Of a DNA stretch of 64,000 nt, positions 16,769 to 24,149 are shown piece after piece. The DNA is from Actinospineispora acaciae DSM 45401. Lineage in GTDB: Bacteria > Actinomycetota > Actinomycetes > Mycobacteriales > Pseudonocardiaceae. A program made the position numbers and the translations under genes. The notes under the pieces are model-generated. The model saw only the letters and a list, made by a program, of their open reading frames with translations. It did not search any database and was not told where the DNA came from. Numbering within the stretch: the stretch's first letter is position 1; each line of letters starts with the position of its first letter. The stretch covers positions 620,001 to 684,000 of the forward strand of contig NZ_JIAI01000001.1 of assembly GCF_000620785.1 (NCBI RefSeq), given 5' to 3'.

Positions 16769-17431
16769 TCAGCCGGCCAGCAGCGCGGTGAGCTCGTCGG
16801 TGCTGCCGACCCGCCCGACGAAGTGCGCGATGTCGGTGAGCGCGAACCGCTGCACCTCGTCCGGGCTGAACGACCCCCAGCCGGCGTCGGCCAGCCCGAC
16901 CGTCGCGGTGGCGTCGGAGACGAACCAGACCGCGAAGTCGCGGAACAGGGCGTCGCGCGCGGTGGCCTCGCAGCAGGAGTGGGTGGCGACCCCGGTGATG
17001 ATCACGGAGTCCACTCCCCTGCGCCGCAGGAAGTTCTCCAGGTCGGTGCCGTAGAACGCGGAGTACCGGCGTTTGACCAGCAGCTCGTCGGCGGCCGGGT
17101 CGAAGTCGATCTCGGGGTGGACCTCGACGCCGTGGGTGCCTTCGACCAGTGCCTTGCCGCTGGCGGTGATCGGGTGCAGGTAGCGGACCATGCCCAGGTC
17201 GACGCCGTCGCCCCGGTGCACCTGGGTGGTGCACACCACCGGCAGGCCGCTCGCCCTGGCGGCGCCGATCAGCTGGTTGATCTTCGGGATCAGCGCCCGG
17301 CCCTGCGCGCACTCGTACGGCGCGCCGTTCTCCAGGAAGTCGTTGGTCATGTCGATGACCAGCAGGGCGGCCCGGTCCGGGTGGAACGGCAGCTCCCGGT
17401 CGGAGACGGACATCATGTGCCGGTCGGACAT
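16769..17431 (-). CDS. Isochorismatase-superfamily cysteine hydrolase (C-N hydrolysis)
   Basis: The 220-residue protein has the catalytic triad of the amidohydrolase branch: Asp in LLVIDMTNDFL, Lys in LLVKRRYSAFYGTDL and Cys in ITGVATHSCCEATARDAL. The cysteine places it with N-carbamoylsarcosine, ureidoacrylate and biuret hydrolases rather than true isochorismatases. Its ATG overlaps the stop of the GMC gene (TGATG). With an NCS1 permease and an amidase downstream, hydrolysis of an N-carbamoyl or cyclic-imide-derived intermediate is likely. Confidence 0.87.
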   Translation of the reverse strand: MSDRHMMSVSDRELPFHPDRAALLVIDMTNDFLENGAPYECAQGRALIPKINQLIGAARASGLPVVCTTQVHRGDGVDLGMVRYLHPITASGKALVEGTHGVEVHPEIDFDPAADELLVKRRYSAFYGTDLENFLRRRGVDSVIITGVATHSCCEATARDALFRDFAVWFVSDATATVGLADAGWGSFSPDEVQRFALTDIAHFVGRVGSTDELTALLAG

Positions 17432-19338
17432 CAGGAGCTCCCTGTCTCACCGGCCATGGCGTACGCGGTGCGCCTGGCCAGCGCCATCGTGGTGATCATC
17501 GGGTTAACCGCCGGCGAGGTGGGCATCGCGGCGGCGTCGCCGATCCACACCCCGCGCACGTCGTGCAGCTGCCCGTAGGTGTCCGCGACCGAGGTGGTCG
17601 GGTCGTCGCCCATCCGGGCCGAGCCGAGCTGGTGCGCCGACGCCGGCACGCCCTCGTGCTCGGCGTTCGCCAGCGCGCCCAGGTACGCCTCGAAGTCCTC
17701 CCCGGAGCGCCAGCGCAGCTCCGGGGAGTGGAAGGTGTAGATCTCCTCGGCGCCCGCCGCGCGGTGCAGGCGGGCCAGCTCGACGTGGGCGCGCGTCGCG
17801 ACCTCGCGGTCCACCGGGTCGGCGAGGCGCCAGCGCACCACCGCCGTGCCGTCCGGCCCGAGCGCCACCTCGCCGCTGCCGTGGTCGTGCGCCACGCCGT
17901 GCCACGGCGCCACCCGGGACAGCTTGCGCATCTCCCGCTTGTGCGCGGCGCCGTCGGTCCAGTCCAGCTGCGCTGCCCAGGCCTTCGGGCTCAGCGTCAC
18001 GTGCTCGACCAGGAAGCCGGCGTCGGCCACCGAGCCCTGGAACGCGAACGACACCACCGTCTGGATCTGGCCGGACCAGGCGTGGATCTCCCGGTCGTAC
18101 ACGCCGTTCACGAAGTACGCCGGGTGCAGCCGCAGGTGCTTGCCGGCGGCCGGACCGCCGATCCCGGAGCGCAGCAGCACCGCCGGGGTCTCGATGCCGC
18201 CGGCGGCGAGCACCACCTCCGGGGCGTCCACGACCACGCGGGCGGTGGAGCCGTCGGGCCTCGTCATGGTGCCGATGACGCCGGCGGCGGCGCCGTTCTG
18301 GACCCGGACCCGCTCGACGGTGGTGTGGAGCAGGAAGCGGGCGCCGTCGCGGGCGGCGTCGAGCAGGTAGGTCCTGGTCGTGGACTGCTTGGCGCCCTGC
18401 TGGCAGCCGGCGTTGCAGAACCCGCAGAACGCCGGGTCGTCGTCGTCCGAGCAGTTGCGCGCGATCATCTCCCAGTCCAGGCCGAGCTTGTCGAGGCCGT
18501 CGACCATCGGCTCGGCGGCCGGGGCGACCACGGTGCGCTCGGTGTTGACGTTCAGCCGGGTCCGCACCGCGTCCAGGTGGGCGTCGAAGGCGGCCGTGGG
18601 CACGTCGGTGAGGCCGTGGTCGGACGCCCACGCCGCGCGGACGCCGGCCGGCGGGTCCAGGCACACCATGGAGTTGATCACCGTGCCGCCGCCGAGGGCG
18701 GAGCCGGCGAGGAGTCCGATGGTGCCGTCCTCGGCCGCGAACTGGCCGCCGCGCAGGTACATGCCGGGCATGTCGTGCTCGAGCTGCCGGAAGTCCGCCT
18801 CCGACCACTGCCGGCCGGCCTCGATCACCAGCACCGAGCGGCCCCGGGCGGCCAGCTCGGCGGCGATGACCGAGCCGCCGGCGCCGGAGCCGACCACGCA
18901 GACGTCGGCGGCCAGGCGCACCGGGTCGCCGGCCGGCTCGATGGTCTCGATCAGGTGCGCGGTGGGCGGCGGGGCGGTGACCGGGCCGGGGTAGCCGATG
19001 TCCGGCCAGTTGGGGTTGCGGCCGTCCGCGTCCGGAACGGAGTAGCCGGCGCCGAGGACGGTGGCGCGCAGGTCGTTCACCGTCCGGGTGTGCGGGCCGT
19101 GCAGTGCCCAGCGGCGGAGCAGCGCGGTGCGCTCGGCCAGCGTCGCGGCGGTGAAGCCCTGCTCTTCGAGCGCGTCCAGGAGGTCGCGGGTGGCGGTGTC
19201 GACGGTGATGCGCCCGGGAATGCCCAGGTCGGAGGCGGATCGGGCGTAGAACGCGGCCGGTTCGCCGGCGGGGGCCTCGACCGAGGGCAGGTAGGTGTCG
19301 CACACGGCGGCGAGCGTGTCGAGCCGGTCGGCGATCAT
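17431..19338 (-). CDS. GMC-family FAD-dependent oxidoreductase, long-chain-alcohol-oxidase-like
   Basis: ATG 19338 with GAGGT upstream gives 635 residues; GTG 19350 is an alternative start. An extra ~140-residue N-terminal domain precedes the FAD site VVGSGAGGSVIAAELAARG. The C terminus has the GMC signature AHQLGSARMGDDP and the last FAD loop WIGDAAAMPTSPAVNPMITT. A four-cysteine block, CGFCNAGCQQGAKQS plus a nearby upstream Cys, is typical of the fatty-alcohol-oxidase/FAD-dehydrogenase branch. It is first in an operon with a hydrolase, permease and amidase, so it probably oxidises an alcohol or heterocyclic intermediate. The electron acceptor is unclear. Confidence 0.87.
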   Translation of the reverse strand: MIADRLDTLAAVCDTYLPSVEAPAGEPAAFYARSASDLGIPGRITVDTATRDLLDALEEQGFTAATLAERTALLRRWALHGPHTRTVNDLRATVLGAGYSVPDADGRNPNWPDIGYPGPVTAPPPTAHLIETIEPAGDPVRLAADVCVVGSGAGGSVIAAELAARGRSVLVIEAGRQWSEADFRQLEHDMPGMYLRGGQFAAEDGTIGLLAGSALGGGTVINSMVCLDPPAGVRAAWASDHGLTDVPTAAFDAHLDAVRTRLNVNTERTVVAPAAEPMVDGLDKLGLDWEMIARNCSDDDDPAFCGFCNAGCQQGAKQSTTRTYLLDAARDGARFLLHTTVERVRVQNGAAAGVIGTMTRPDGSTARVVVDAPEVVLAAGGIETPAVLLRSGIGGPAAGKHLRLHPAYFVNGVYDREIHAWSGQIQTVVSFAFQGSVADAGFLVEHVTLSPKAWAAQLDWTDGAAHKREMRKLSRVAPWHGVAHDHGSGEVALGPDGTAVVRWRLADPVDREVATRAHVELARLHRAAGAEEIYTFHSPELRWRSGEDFEAYLGALANAEHEGVPASAHQLGSARMGDDPTTSVADTYGQLHDVRGVWIGDAAAMPTSPAVNPMITTMALARRTAYAMAGETGSS

Positions 19339-19475
19339 CGATGACCTCACATTCCCTGCCGCCGTCGGAAAGGTTGATGTGCACCCTGATCGGCGGCCCC
19401 GGTCCGGGCAACACAGGCGTCTCGCTCTACGGACCGCGCCGGCTCGGGTTGACCGCCGTTACCGGGCAATGCACC

Positions 19476-19486
19476 GTACGTAGTAC
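19476..19486. promoter_or_regulatory. GTAC-N3-GTAC operator copy 1
   Basis: GTAC-GTA-GTAC lies 27 bp upstream of the LLM oxidoreductase start at 19513, between it and the divergent GMC operon. The same 11-bp pattern recurs at 23541 and 23618 in front of functionally linked genes. I infer that it is the operator of the TetR protein at 20584. Confidence 0.65.
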
Positions 19487-19512
19487 CGGACGTCCGTTAC
19501 ATGGAGGTGTCG

Positions 19513-20526
19513 ATGAAGGTGGGAATCCGGGTGCCGCCGTGCGCGCCGGTCGGCCGGCTGGTCGAGATCGCCCGGGACGCCGAGCGCGGCGGCCTCGACC
19601 AGGTCTGGTTCCCCGACTCGCAGCTGCTGTGGCGCGACGTGTTCGCCGTCGCGACGGCCGCCGCCGGCGCGACCTCGCGGATCGCGGTGGGCACGGCGGT
19701 CACGAACCTGGTCACCCGGCACCCGTCGGTGCTGGCCTCGGCGGCGCGCACCGTCGCCGAGCTGGCGCCGGGGCGGTTCGTGCTCGGGGCCGGGGTGGGC
19801 AACAGCTCGGTCGCGCCGATCGGGCGGCGGCCGGCCACCTCCGCACGGTTGCGGGCCGGGATCGACATGATCCGTGCGCTGCTCGCGGGCGAGGCCGTGG
19901 ACTTCGGCGAGGGCGCGGTGTCGCGGCTGCGGGACCCGGTTCGGGTGCCGATCGTGCTGGCCGCGAGCGGGCCGAAGAACCTGCGGCTGGCCGGGGAGAT
20001 CGCGGACGGGGCGATCCTGCTCTCCGGCGTCTCCCCCGAGCCGCTCGCCGCCGCGGTCGCCAAGGTCCGCGAGGGCGGCGGCGACCGGGGTCCGGTGCCG
20101 ATCACCGCGTCGGCGTTCTGCCGGGTCACCGACGACCTGGAGCGCGACGCGCGGGAGCTCAAGCCGATCTGCGCGGCCATCGCCCAGGGCGGTGGCGGCC
20201 CGTTCTTGGCCATGGCCGGGGTGGACGTCCGCGCGCCCGAACGGCTCCCGGACGTCTATCCCGACCTGGTGCACGCCGAGGACTGGGACGCCGCCGTGCG
20301 CGCCTGCGACGAGTACGTGAGCGACGCGGCCGCCGTGCGGTTCGCCCAGACCTTCTGCCTGTTCGGCACCGCCGGGGAGATCGTGGACAGGCTCGCCGCC
20401 GTACGCGCCGCCGGGGTGGACGCGGTGTTCCTGCAGCACGTCGGTTCCTACGACCTGCCCGACGCGCTGCTCGCCGGCGTCGCCGACCACGTACTGCCCC
20501 GGCTGCGCGCCAGCTCAGCGGCGTGA
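19513..20526 (+). CDS. LLM-class flavin-dependent oxidoreductase (F420-type)
   Basis: ATG 19513 follows GGAGG and yields 337 residues; the in-frame ATG at 19501 contains the ribosome site itself. The sequence is a luciferase-like barrel: MKVGIRVPPCAPVGRLVEIA, DQVWFPDSQLLW, GTAVTNLVTRHPSVLASAAR, LGAGVGNSSVAPIGRRP and VPIVLAASGPKNLRLAGEIA. This pattern is seen in F420- or FMN-dependent reductases and monooxygenases. It precedes the TetR gene and carries a GTAC-N3-GTAC site in its promoter. It probably performs one redox step in the same pathway as the molybdo-enzyme at 23.6-27.5 kb. Confidence 0.87.
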   Translation: MKVGIRVPPCAPVGRLVEIARDAERGGLDQVWFPDSQLLWRDVFAVATAAAGATSRIAVGTAVTNLVTRHPSVLASAARTVAELAPGRFVLGAGVGNSSVAPIGRRPATSARLRAGIDMIRALLAGEAVDFGEGAVSRLRDPVRVPIVLAASGPKNLRLAGEIADGAILLSGVSPEPLAAAVAKVREGGGDRGPVPITASAFCRVTDDLERDARELKPICAAIAQGGGGPFLAMAGVDVRAPERLPDVYPDLVHAEDWDAAVRACDEYVSDAAAVRFAQTFCLFGTAGEIVDRLAAVRAAGVDAVFLQHVGSYDLPDALLAGVADHVLPRLRASSAA

Positions 20527-20583
20527 AACGCTTGTACCGGACTTAGTCTGTCAGTCCGTCCTGAACGAGCACGGAGGAACTCG

Positions 20584-21273
20584 GTGGCGACGCGGCAACG
20601 CAGGAAACCGGCGCGCGCCAGGGACACGGCGCTGACCCCGGAGCTGATCATCGATGCCGCGCTGCGGATCGCCGACACCGAGGCGGACCTGGACCGGCTG
20701 ACCGTGCGCCGGCTGGCCGACCAGCTCGGCATCGGCACGATGACGCTCTACGGCTACTTCCGGGGCAAGGACGAGATCCTGGACGGGATGGCCGACCGGG
20801 TGCTCGGTCGGATGCGGCTTCCGTCCACCCCGGACGCCGGCCCGGCCGAGGCGTTGCGGACCGTCGCCTACGCCTTCCTCACCATGATGCGCGAGCACCC
20901 CAGCATCGTCCGCCTGCTCGGCAGCCGGGTGACCGACAGCCAGACCGCGCTGCGCGGGGCCATGGAGGCGGTGCTGCAGCGGCTGGTGGACGCGGGGCTC
21001 CCCGGCCCGGTCGCGGTCCGCTGCTACGGCTTCCTGATCACCTACGCGATCGGGTTCGCCAGCTACCAGGCGCCGAGGCCGTGGGGCCGCCGCGACTCCG
21101 ACACCTCGGCCGAGCAGCGCCGCCAGCGCCGGCACTTCTACGCCGGCCTGCCGATCGACGAGTTCCCCCGGATCGTCTGCCTGGCCGAGGACGTGGTCGA
21201 GATGGCCGGCGACGAGCAGTTCGCCGCCGGCGTCGAGGCCTTCATCCAGTCCACCCTGCGTGGTCAAGACTGA
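20584..21273 (+). CDS. TetR-family regulator with TetR_C-type ligand domain
   Basis: GTG 20584 is preceded by GGAGG; 229 residues. The helix-turn-helix reads LTVRRLADQLGIGTMTLYGY then FRGKDEILDGMADRVLGR, followed by a ligand domain like that of TetR proper (PSIVRLLGSRV, VRCYGFLITYAIGFASYQ). It lies between the LLM gene and the hydrolase/transporter/oxidase genes. It is the best candidate for the protein that binds the three GTAC-N3-GTAC sites. Its own upstream region has only a half site (GTAC at 20534-20537). The effector is unknown. Confidence 0.88.
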   Translation: MATRQRRKPARARDTALTPELIIDAALRIADTEADLDRLTVRRLADQLGIGTMTLYGYFRGKDEILDGMADRVLGRMRLPSTPDAGPAEALRTVAYAFLTMMREHPSIVRLLGSRVTDSQTALRGAMEAVLQRLVDAGLPGPVAVRCYGFLITYAIGFASYQAPRPWGRRDSDTSAEQRRQRRHFYAGLPIDEFPRIVCLAEDVVEMAGDEQFAAGVEAFIQSTLRGQD

Positions 21274-21333
21274 CCCACCGCATACCTACCTGGGGCTCCG
21301 CACATCCCGCGCCATGCGCGACACCCCAACAAG

Positions 21334-22128
21334 CTATGCGGCACCCGACTCGCGCAGGAACGCGCGCACGGCCTGGGCGAACTGGGCGGGCACGTGGTCG
21401 ACCGCGGGGACGCCGGTGCCGGGGAGAACCTCGGAACGGGCGCCGGGGATCGCGGCGACGATCGTGGGCAGCGACGGGAGGGAGAACTCGTCGAGCTCGC
21501 CGCAGAGCGCGAGCGTGGGTGCCGTGACGAGGCCGATGCGGTCCTCCATCCGGTAGTCGTTCACCGCCCGGTGGCCCTCCTCGACCCGGTCCAGCACGCC
21601 GAGCGCGTCGCGCACGAACCGTTCGAGCAGGTCGGGGCGGTCCTTCGGGTAGAACCCGGCACGGTTGCGCCACAGCTGGACCAGGTGCGAACCGTCGTCG
21701 GCCGGCTCGACGTGGTCGATCGGCGGGCGGCTCGCCACCGCCCGCCGGCGTTCGGCGTCCACGTACGGCATGGCCGACAGGACCAGGGCGCCGACCCGGT
21801 CCGGCTCGGTCGCGGCGGCCTCCAGCGCGACCACCGCGCCGGTGTGGTGGCCGACCAGGGCCACCCGGTTCAGGCCCAGCTCGGAGCAGACGTCCAGTGC
21901 GGCGCTCGCGAACAGCTGGATGGTCCACGGCTCGGCGGGGGCGGGCGAGGCGCCGTAGCCGGGCGTGTCCATCGCGATGACGCGGAAGTCCCGGCCGAGG
22001 TCCGGTACGACGTCCCGGAACTCGTCCCACGACCTCGGGGTCTGGTGGAGCAGCAGCACCGGGTGGCCGGTGCCGTGCTCGACGTAGTGGACCTGGCCGT
22101 GCCGGGTGTCCACGAAACCGTGCCGCAT
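21334..22128 (-). CDS. Alpha/beta-fold hydrolase with histidine at the nucleophile-elbow position
   Basis: The 264-residue protein has the normal fold landmarks: oxyanion strand GHPVLLLHQTPRSWDEF, MDTPGYGASPAP and the late acid/His region LALCGELDEFSLP to VPAVDHVPAQF. The nucleophile elbow reads VGHHTGA, so the position usually held by Ser, Asp or Cys (Gx[Nuc]xG) is His. Either chemistry differs (lyase, decarboxylase or cofactor-free type) or another residue acts. It follows its transporter gene by 15 bp with GAGGAGA before the ATG, and probably shares the operator-bearing promoter at 23.5 kb. Confidence 0.82.
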   Translation of the reverse strand: MRHGFVDTRHGQVHYVEHGTGHPVLLLHQTPRSWDEFRDVVPDLGRDFRVIAMDTPGYGASPAPAEPWTIQLFASAALDVCSELGLNRVALVGHHTGAVVALEAAATEPDRVGALVLSAMPYVDAERRRAVASRPPIDHVEPADDGSHLVQLWRNRAGFYPKDRPDLLERFVRDALGVLDRVEEGHRAVNDYRMEDRIGLVTAPTLALCGELDEFSLPSLPTIVAAIPGARSEVLPGTGVPAVDHVPAQFAQAVRAFLRESGAA

Positions 22129-22143
22129 GGGTCTCCTCGTCGC

Positions 22144-23469
22144 TCAGCGGGTGGCCGGGGTGGAGTCGATCGTCGTGGCCGGCGTCGGCGGCGTGTCCTC
22201 GCGCGCCGGCTCCCGCAGCAGCAGGCCCGCGACCAGCGAGATCGCCCCGGTGCCCGCCATGTACAGGGCGAGCGCGACCCAGCCGCCGCCGCTGGCCAGC
22301 AGGCCCGAGCCGATCGCCGGCGCGAACGCGTTGCCGAAGATGGTGCCGAGCGTGAAGCCGACGGACAGCCCGCTGAACCGTACGGCGGCCGGGAAAGCCA
22401 GCGAGAAGAAGCCGGGGAACATCGCGTAGTTGGCCGAGTAGCCCACGAACAGCAGCACGAACCCCAGCAGCATCAGCCCGTACTGCCGGGTGTTCAGCAG
22501 CGCGAACCAGACGAACGGCGAGACCAGCAGCGACGCCGCGCCCCAGACGAACACCGGCCGCATCCCGGTCCGGTCGGCCAGCGCGCCGAACAGCGGCACG
22601 CAGATCACCGTGACCAGCGCGGCCGGCAGCAGCACCGCCAGCATCGCGCCGCTGGTCATGCCCAGCGCGACCTTGCCGTAGGTCAGCGAGAACACCGTCG
22701 TCATGGTGAACGCGACCCCCGCCCCGACGGTCCCCATCGTCACCAGCACGACCGAGCGGCCGGAGTGGCGCAGCACGTCCAGGATCGGCAGCTTGCGGAT
22801 CTCGCCGCGCCGCTTGACCTCCGCGAAGTCCGGGCTCTCCGCGATCTTCAGGCGCACCACCAGGCCGATGATCACCAGCACGGCCGAGAGCAGGAACGGG
22901 ATCCGCCAGCCCCAGGACAGCAGTTGGTCGTCCGGCAGCCCGAACACCCCGAGGAAGGCGAGGTTGGCCAGGATCATCCCGGAGCCGGTGCCGGTGTTCA
23001 TCAGCCCGCCGTGCAGGCCGCGCCGGCGCTCGCCGGCGTGCTCCACGGTCATCAGCGTGGCCCCGCTGTACTCGCCGCCGAGGGACACGCCCTGCACGAT
23101 GCGGGACACGACCAGCACGATCGGCGCCAGGATGCCGATCTGCTGGTAGCTCGGGATCAGGCCGATCAGGAACGTGGCGGAGCCCATCATGGTCAGCGTG
23201 GTGACCAGGATGGCCTTGCGGCCGACCCGGTCGCCGAGGTGGCCGAACACCAGCCCGCCCAGCGGCCGTGCCACGTACCCGACGCCGAAGCTGGACAGCG
23301 AGATCAGCGTCCCGACCAGCGGGTCGGTGGTCGGGAAGAAGACCTTTGCGAAGATCACCGAGGCGGCCAGGCCGTAGATGGCGAAGTCGTAGTACTCGAT
23401 GGTGGTGCCGATCCAGCTGGCGAGGACGGTCTTGAAGCCCTGGCGTGCTGGCGGTGCGGTGGTGGTCAT
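22144..23469 (-). CDS. MFS transporter, metabolite:H+ symporter (MHS) family
   Basis: I chose ATG 23469 (MTTTAPPARQGF), with GGAGA upstream, giving 441 residues. The first helix has the MHS hallmark ASWIGTTIEYYDFAIYGLAA, then GGLVFGHLGDRVGRK and RIVQGVSLGGEYSGA, as in shikimate, ketoglutarate and other organic-acid symporters. About 12 membrane segments are visible. It heads a leftward operon with the alpha/beta hydrolase and is divergent from the molybdo-oxidase genes. The shared spacer holds two GTAC-N3-GTAC sites. Uptake of the acid degraded by this cluster is likely. Confidence 0.88.
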   Translation of the reverse strand: MTTTAPPARQGFKTVLASWIGTTIEYYDFAIYGLAASVIFAKVFFPTTDPLVGTLISLSSFGVGYVARPLGGLVFGHLGDRVGRKAILVTTLTMMGSATFLIGLIPSYQQIGILAPIVLVVSRIVQGVSLGGEYSGATLMTVEHAGERRRGLHGGLMNTGTGSGMILANLAFLGVFGLPDDQLLSWGWRIPFLLSAVLVIIGLVVRLKIAESPDFAEVKRRGEIRKLPILDVLRHSGRSVVLVTMGTVGAGVAFTMTTVFSLTYGKVALGMTSGAMLAVLLPAALVTVICVPLFGALADRTGMRPVFVWGAASLLVSPFVWFALLNTRQYGLMLLGFVLLFVGYSANYAMFPGFFSLAFPAAVRFSGLSVGFTLGTIFGNAFAPAIGSGLLASGGGWVALALYMAGTGAISLVAGLLLREPAREDTPPTPATTIDSTPATR

Positions 23470-23540
23470 GGCGTGTCTCCGAGGGGCGGCGGCCACTCAC
23501 CGAAGGTGACGTCGACGAGACGGCCGGGCGACAAGTCGGC

Positions 23541-23551
23541 GTACTGTGTAC
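23541..23551. promoter_or_regulatory. GTAC-N3-GTAC operator copy 2
   Basis: GTAC-TGT-GTAC lies 72 bp upstream of the MHS transporter start (23469, minus strand) and 83 bp upstream of the iron-sulfur subunit start (23634, plus strand). It is placed to control the divergent pair. Confidence 0.65.
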
Positions 23552-23617
23552 GGTTCGCCGCACGATGTCAAGGGTTCCGGTCCGCCCCTCGGCCCGGTTG
23601 CCCGGAGCGCTCGAACG

Positions 23618-23628
23618 GTACAAAGTAC
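23618..23628. promoter_or_regulatory. GTAC-N3-GTAC operator copy 3
   Basis: GTAC-AAA-GTAC ends 5 bp before the GTG start of the iron-sulfur subunit gene at 23634, so a bound repressor would cover the translation start and probable transcription start. It has the same pattern as the sites at 19476 and 23541. Confidence 0.65.
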
Positions 23629-23633
23629 GGAGC

Positions 23634-24149
23634 GTGTCCGAGGAGGCGGCGAGGGACGGCACCCGGCGACTGGTGGTCAACGGTCGGGCGGTCACGGTGC
23701 GCGCGGACCGGCTGGAGCCGCTCGCCTCGGTGCTGCGCGACCAGCTCGGGCTGACGGCGACGAAGGTGGCCTGCGGCCGGGGCGAGTGCGGGGCCTGCAC
23801 GGTGCTGATCGGTGGCCGCCCCCGGATGGCCTGCGTGACGCCGGCGGCGCTGGTGGACGAACCGGTGGAGACCGGCGAGGGGCTCGCGGAGGAGAGCGCG
23901 GCGCTGCGGGAACGGTTCGCCGACAGCGGCGCGTTCCAGTGCGGTTTCTGCACGCCGGGCCAGGTGGTGCACGCGACGGCACTGCTGCGCGAGGACCTCG
24001 CGCGGGCGGACGCCGGGATGGGCGCCGCCGCCCGGAGGGAGCGGGTCCGGCACGCGCTGTCCGGCAACATCTGCCGCTGCACCGGCTACCAGGCCATCGT
24101 GGACTCGGTGTGCGCCGTGGCCGAGGAGCAGGCGGGACCGGATCGATGA
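23634..24149 (+). CDS. Xanthine-oxidase-family iron-sulfur subunit (2 x [2Fe-2S])
   Basis: GTG 23634 gives 171 residues. The plant-type [2Fe-2S] ligands are Cys47, 52, 55 and 67 (VACGRGECGACTVLIGG, then RMACVTP). The second cluster is bound by Cys103, 106, 147 and 149 (FQCGFCTPGQ and NICRCTGYQ). This is the small subunit of molybdenum hydroxylases (CoxS, PaoA type), passing electrons from the molybdenum site to FAD. No Tat signal is seen, so the enzyme is probably cytoplasmic, unlike E. coli PaoABC. Its stop overlaps the start of the fused large subunit (ATGA). Confidence 0.92.
   Translation: MSEEAARDGTRRLVVNGRAVTVRADRLEPLASVLRDQLGLTATKVACGRGECGACTVLIGGRPRMACVTPAALVDEPVETGEGLAEESAALRERFADSGAFQCGFCTPGQVVHATALLREDLARADAGMGAAARRERVRHALSGNICRCTGYQAIVDSVCAVAEEQAGPDR

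Noticed and set aside
16769..17431. True isochorismatase for siderophore synthesis
   Set aside because: The catalytic cysteine and lysine place it with C-N hydrolysing members, and no siderophore genes are nearby.
15677..17578. Long open frame (633 codons) on the plus strand opposite the permease and hydrolase genes
   Set aside because: Composition is His/Gln/Arg/Gly-rich with no domain, the usual antisense shadow in high-GC DNA. The minus strand carries clear NCS1 and isochorismatase-like genes.
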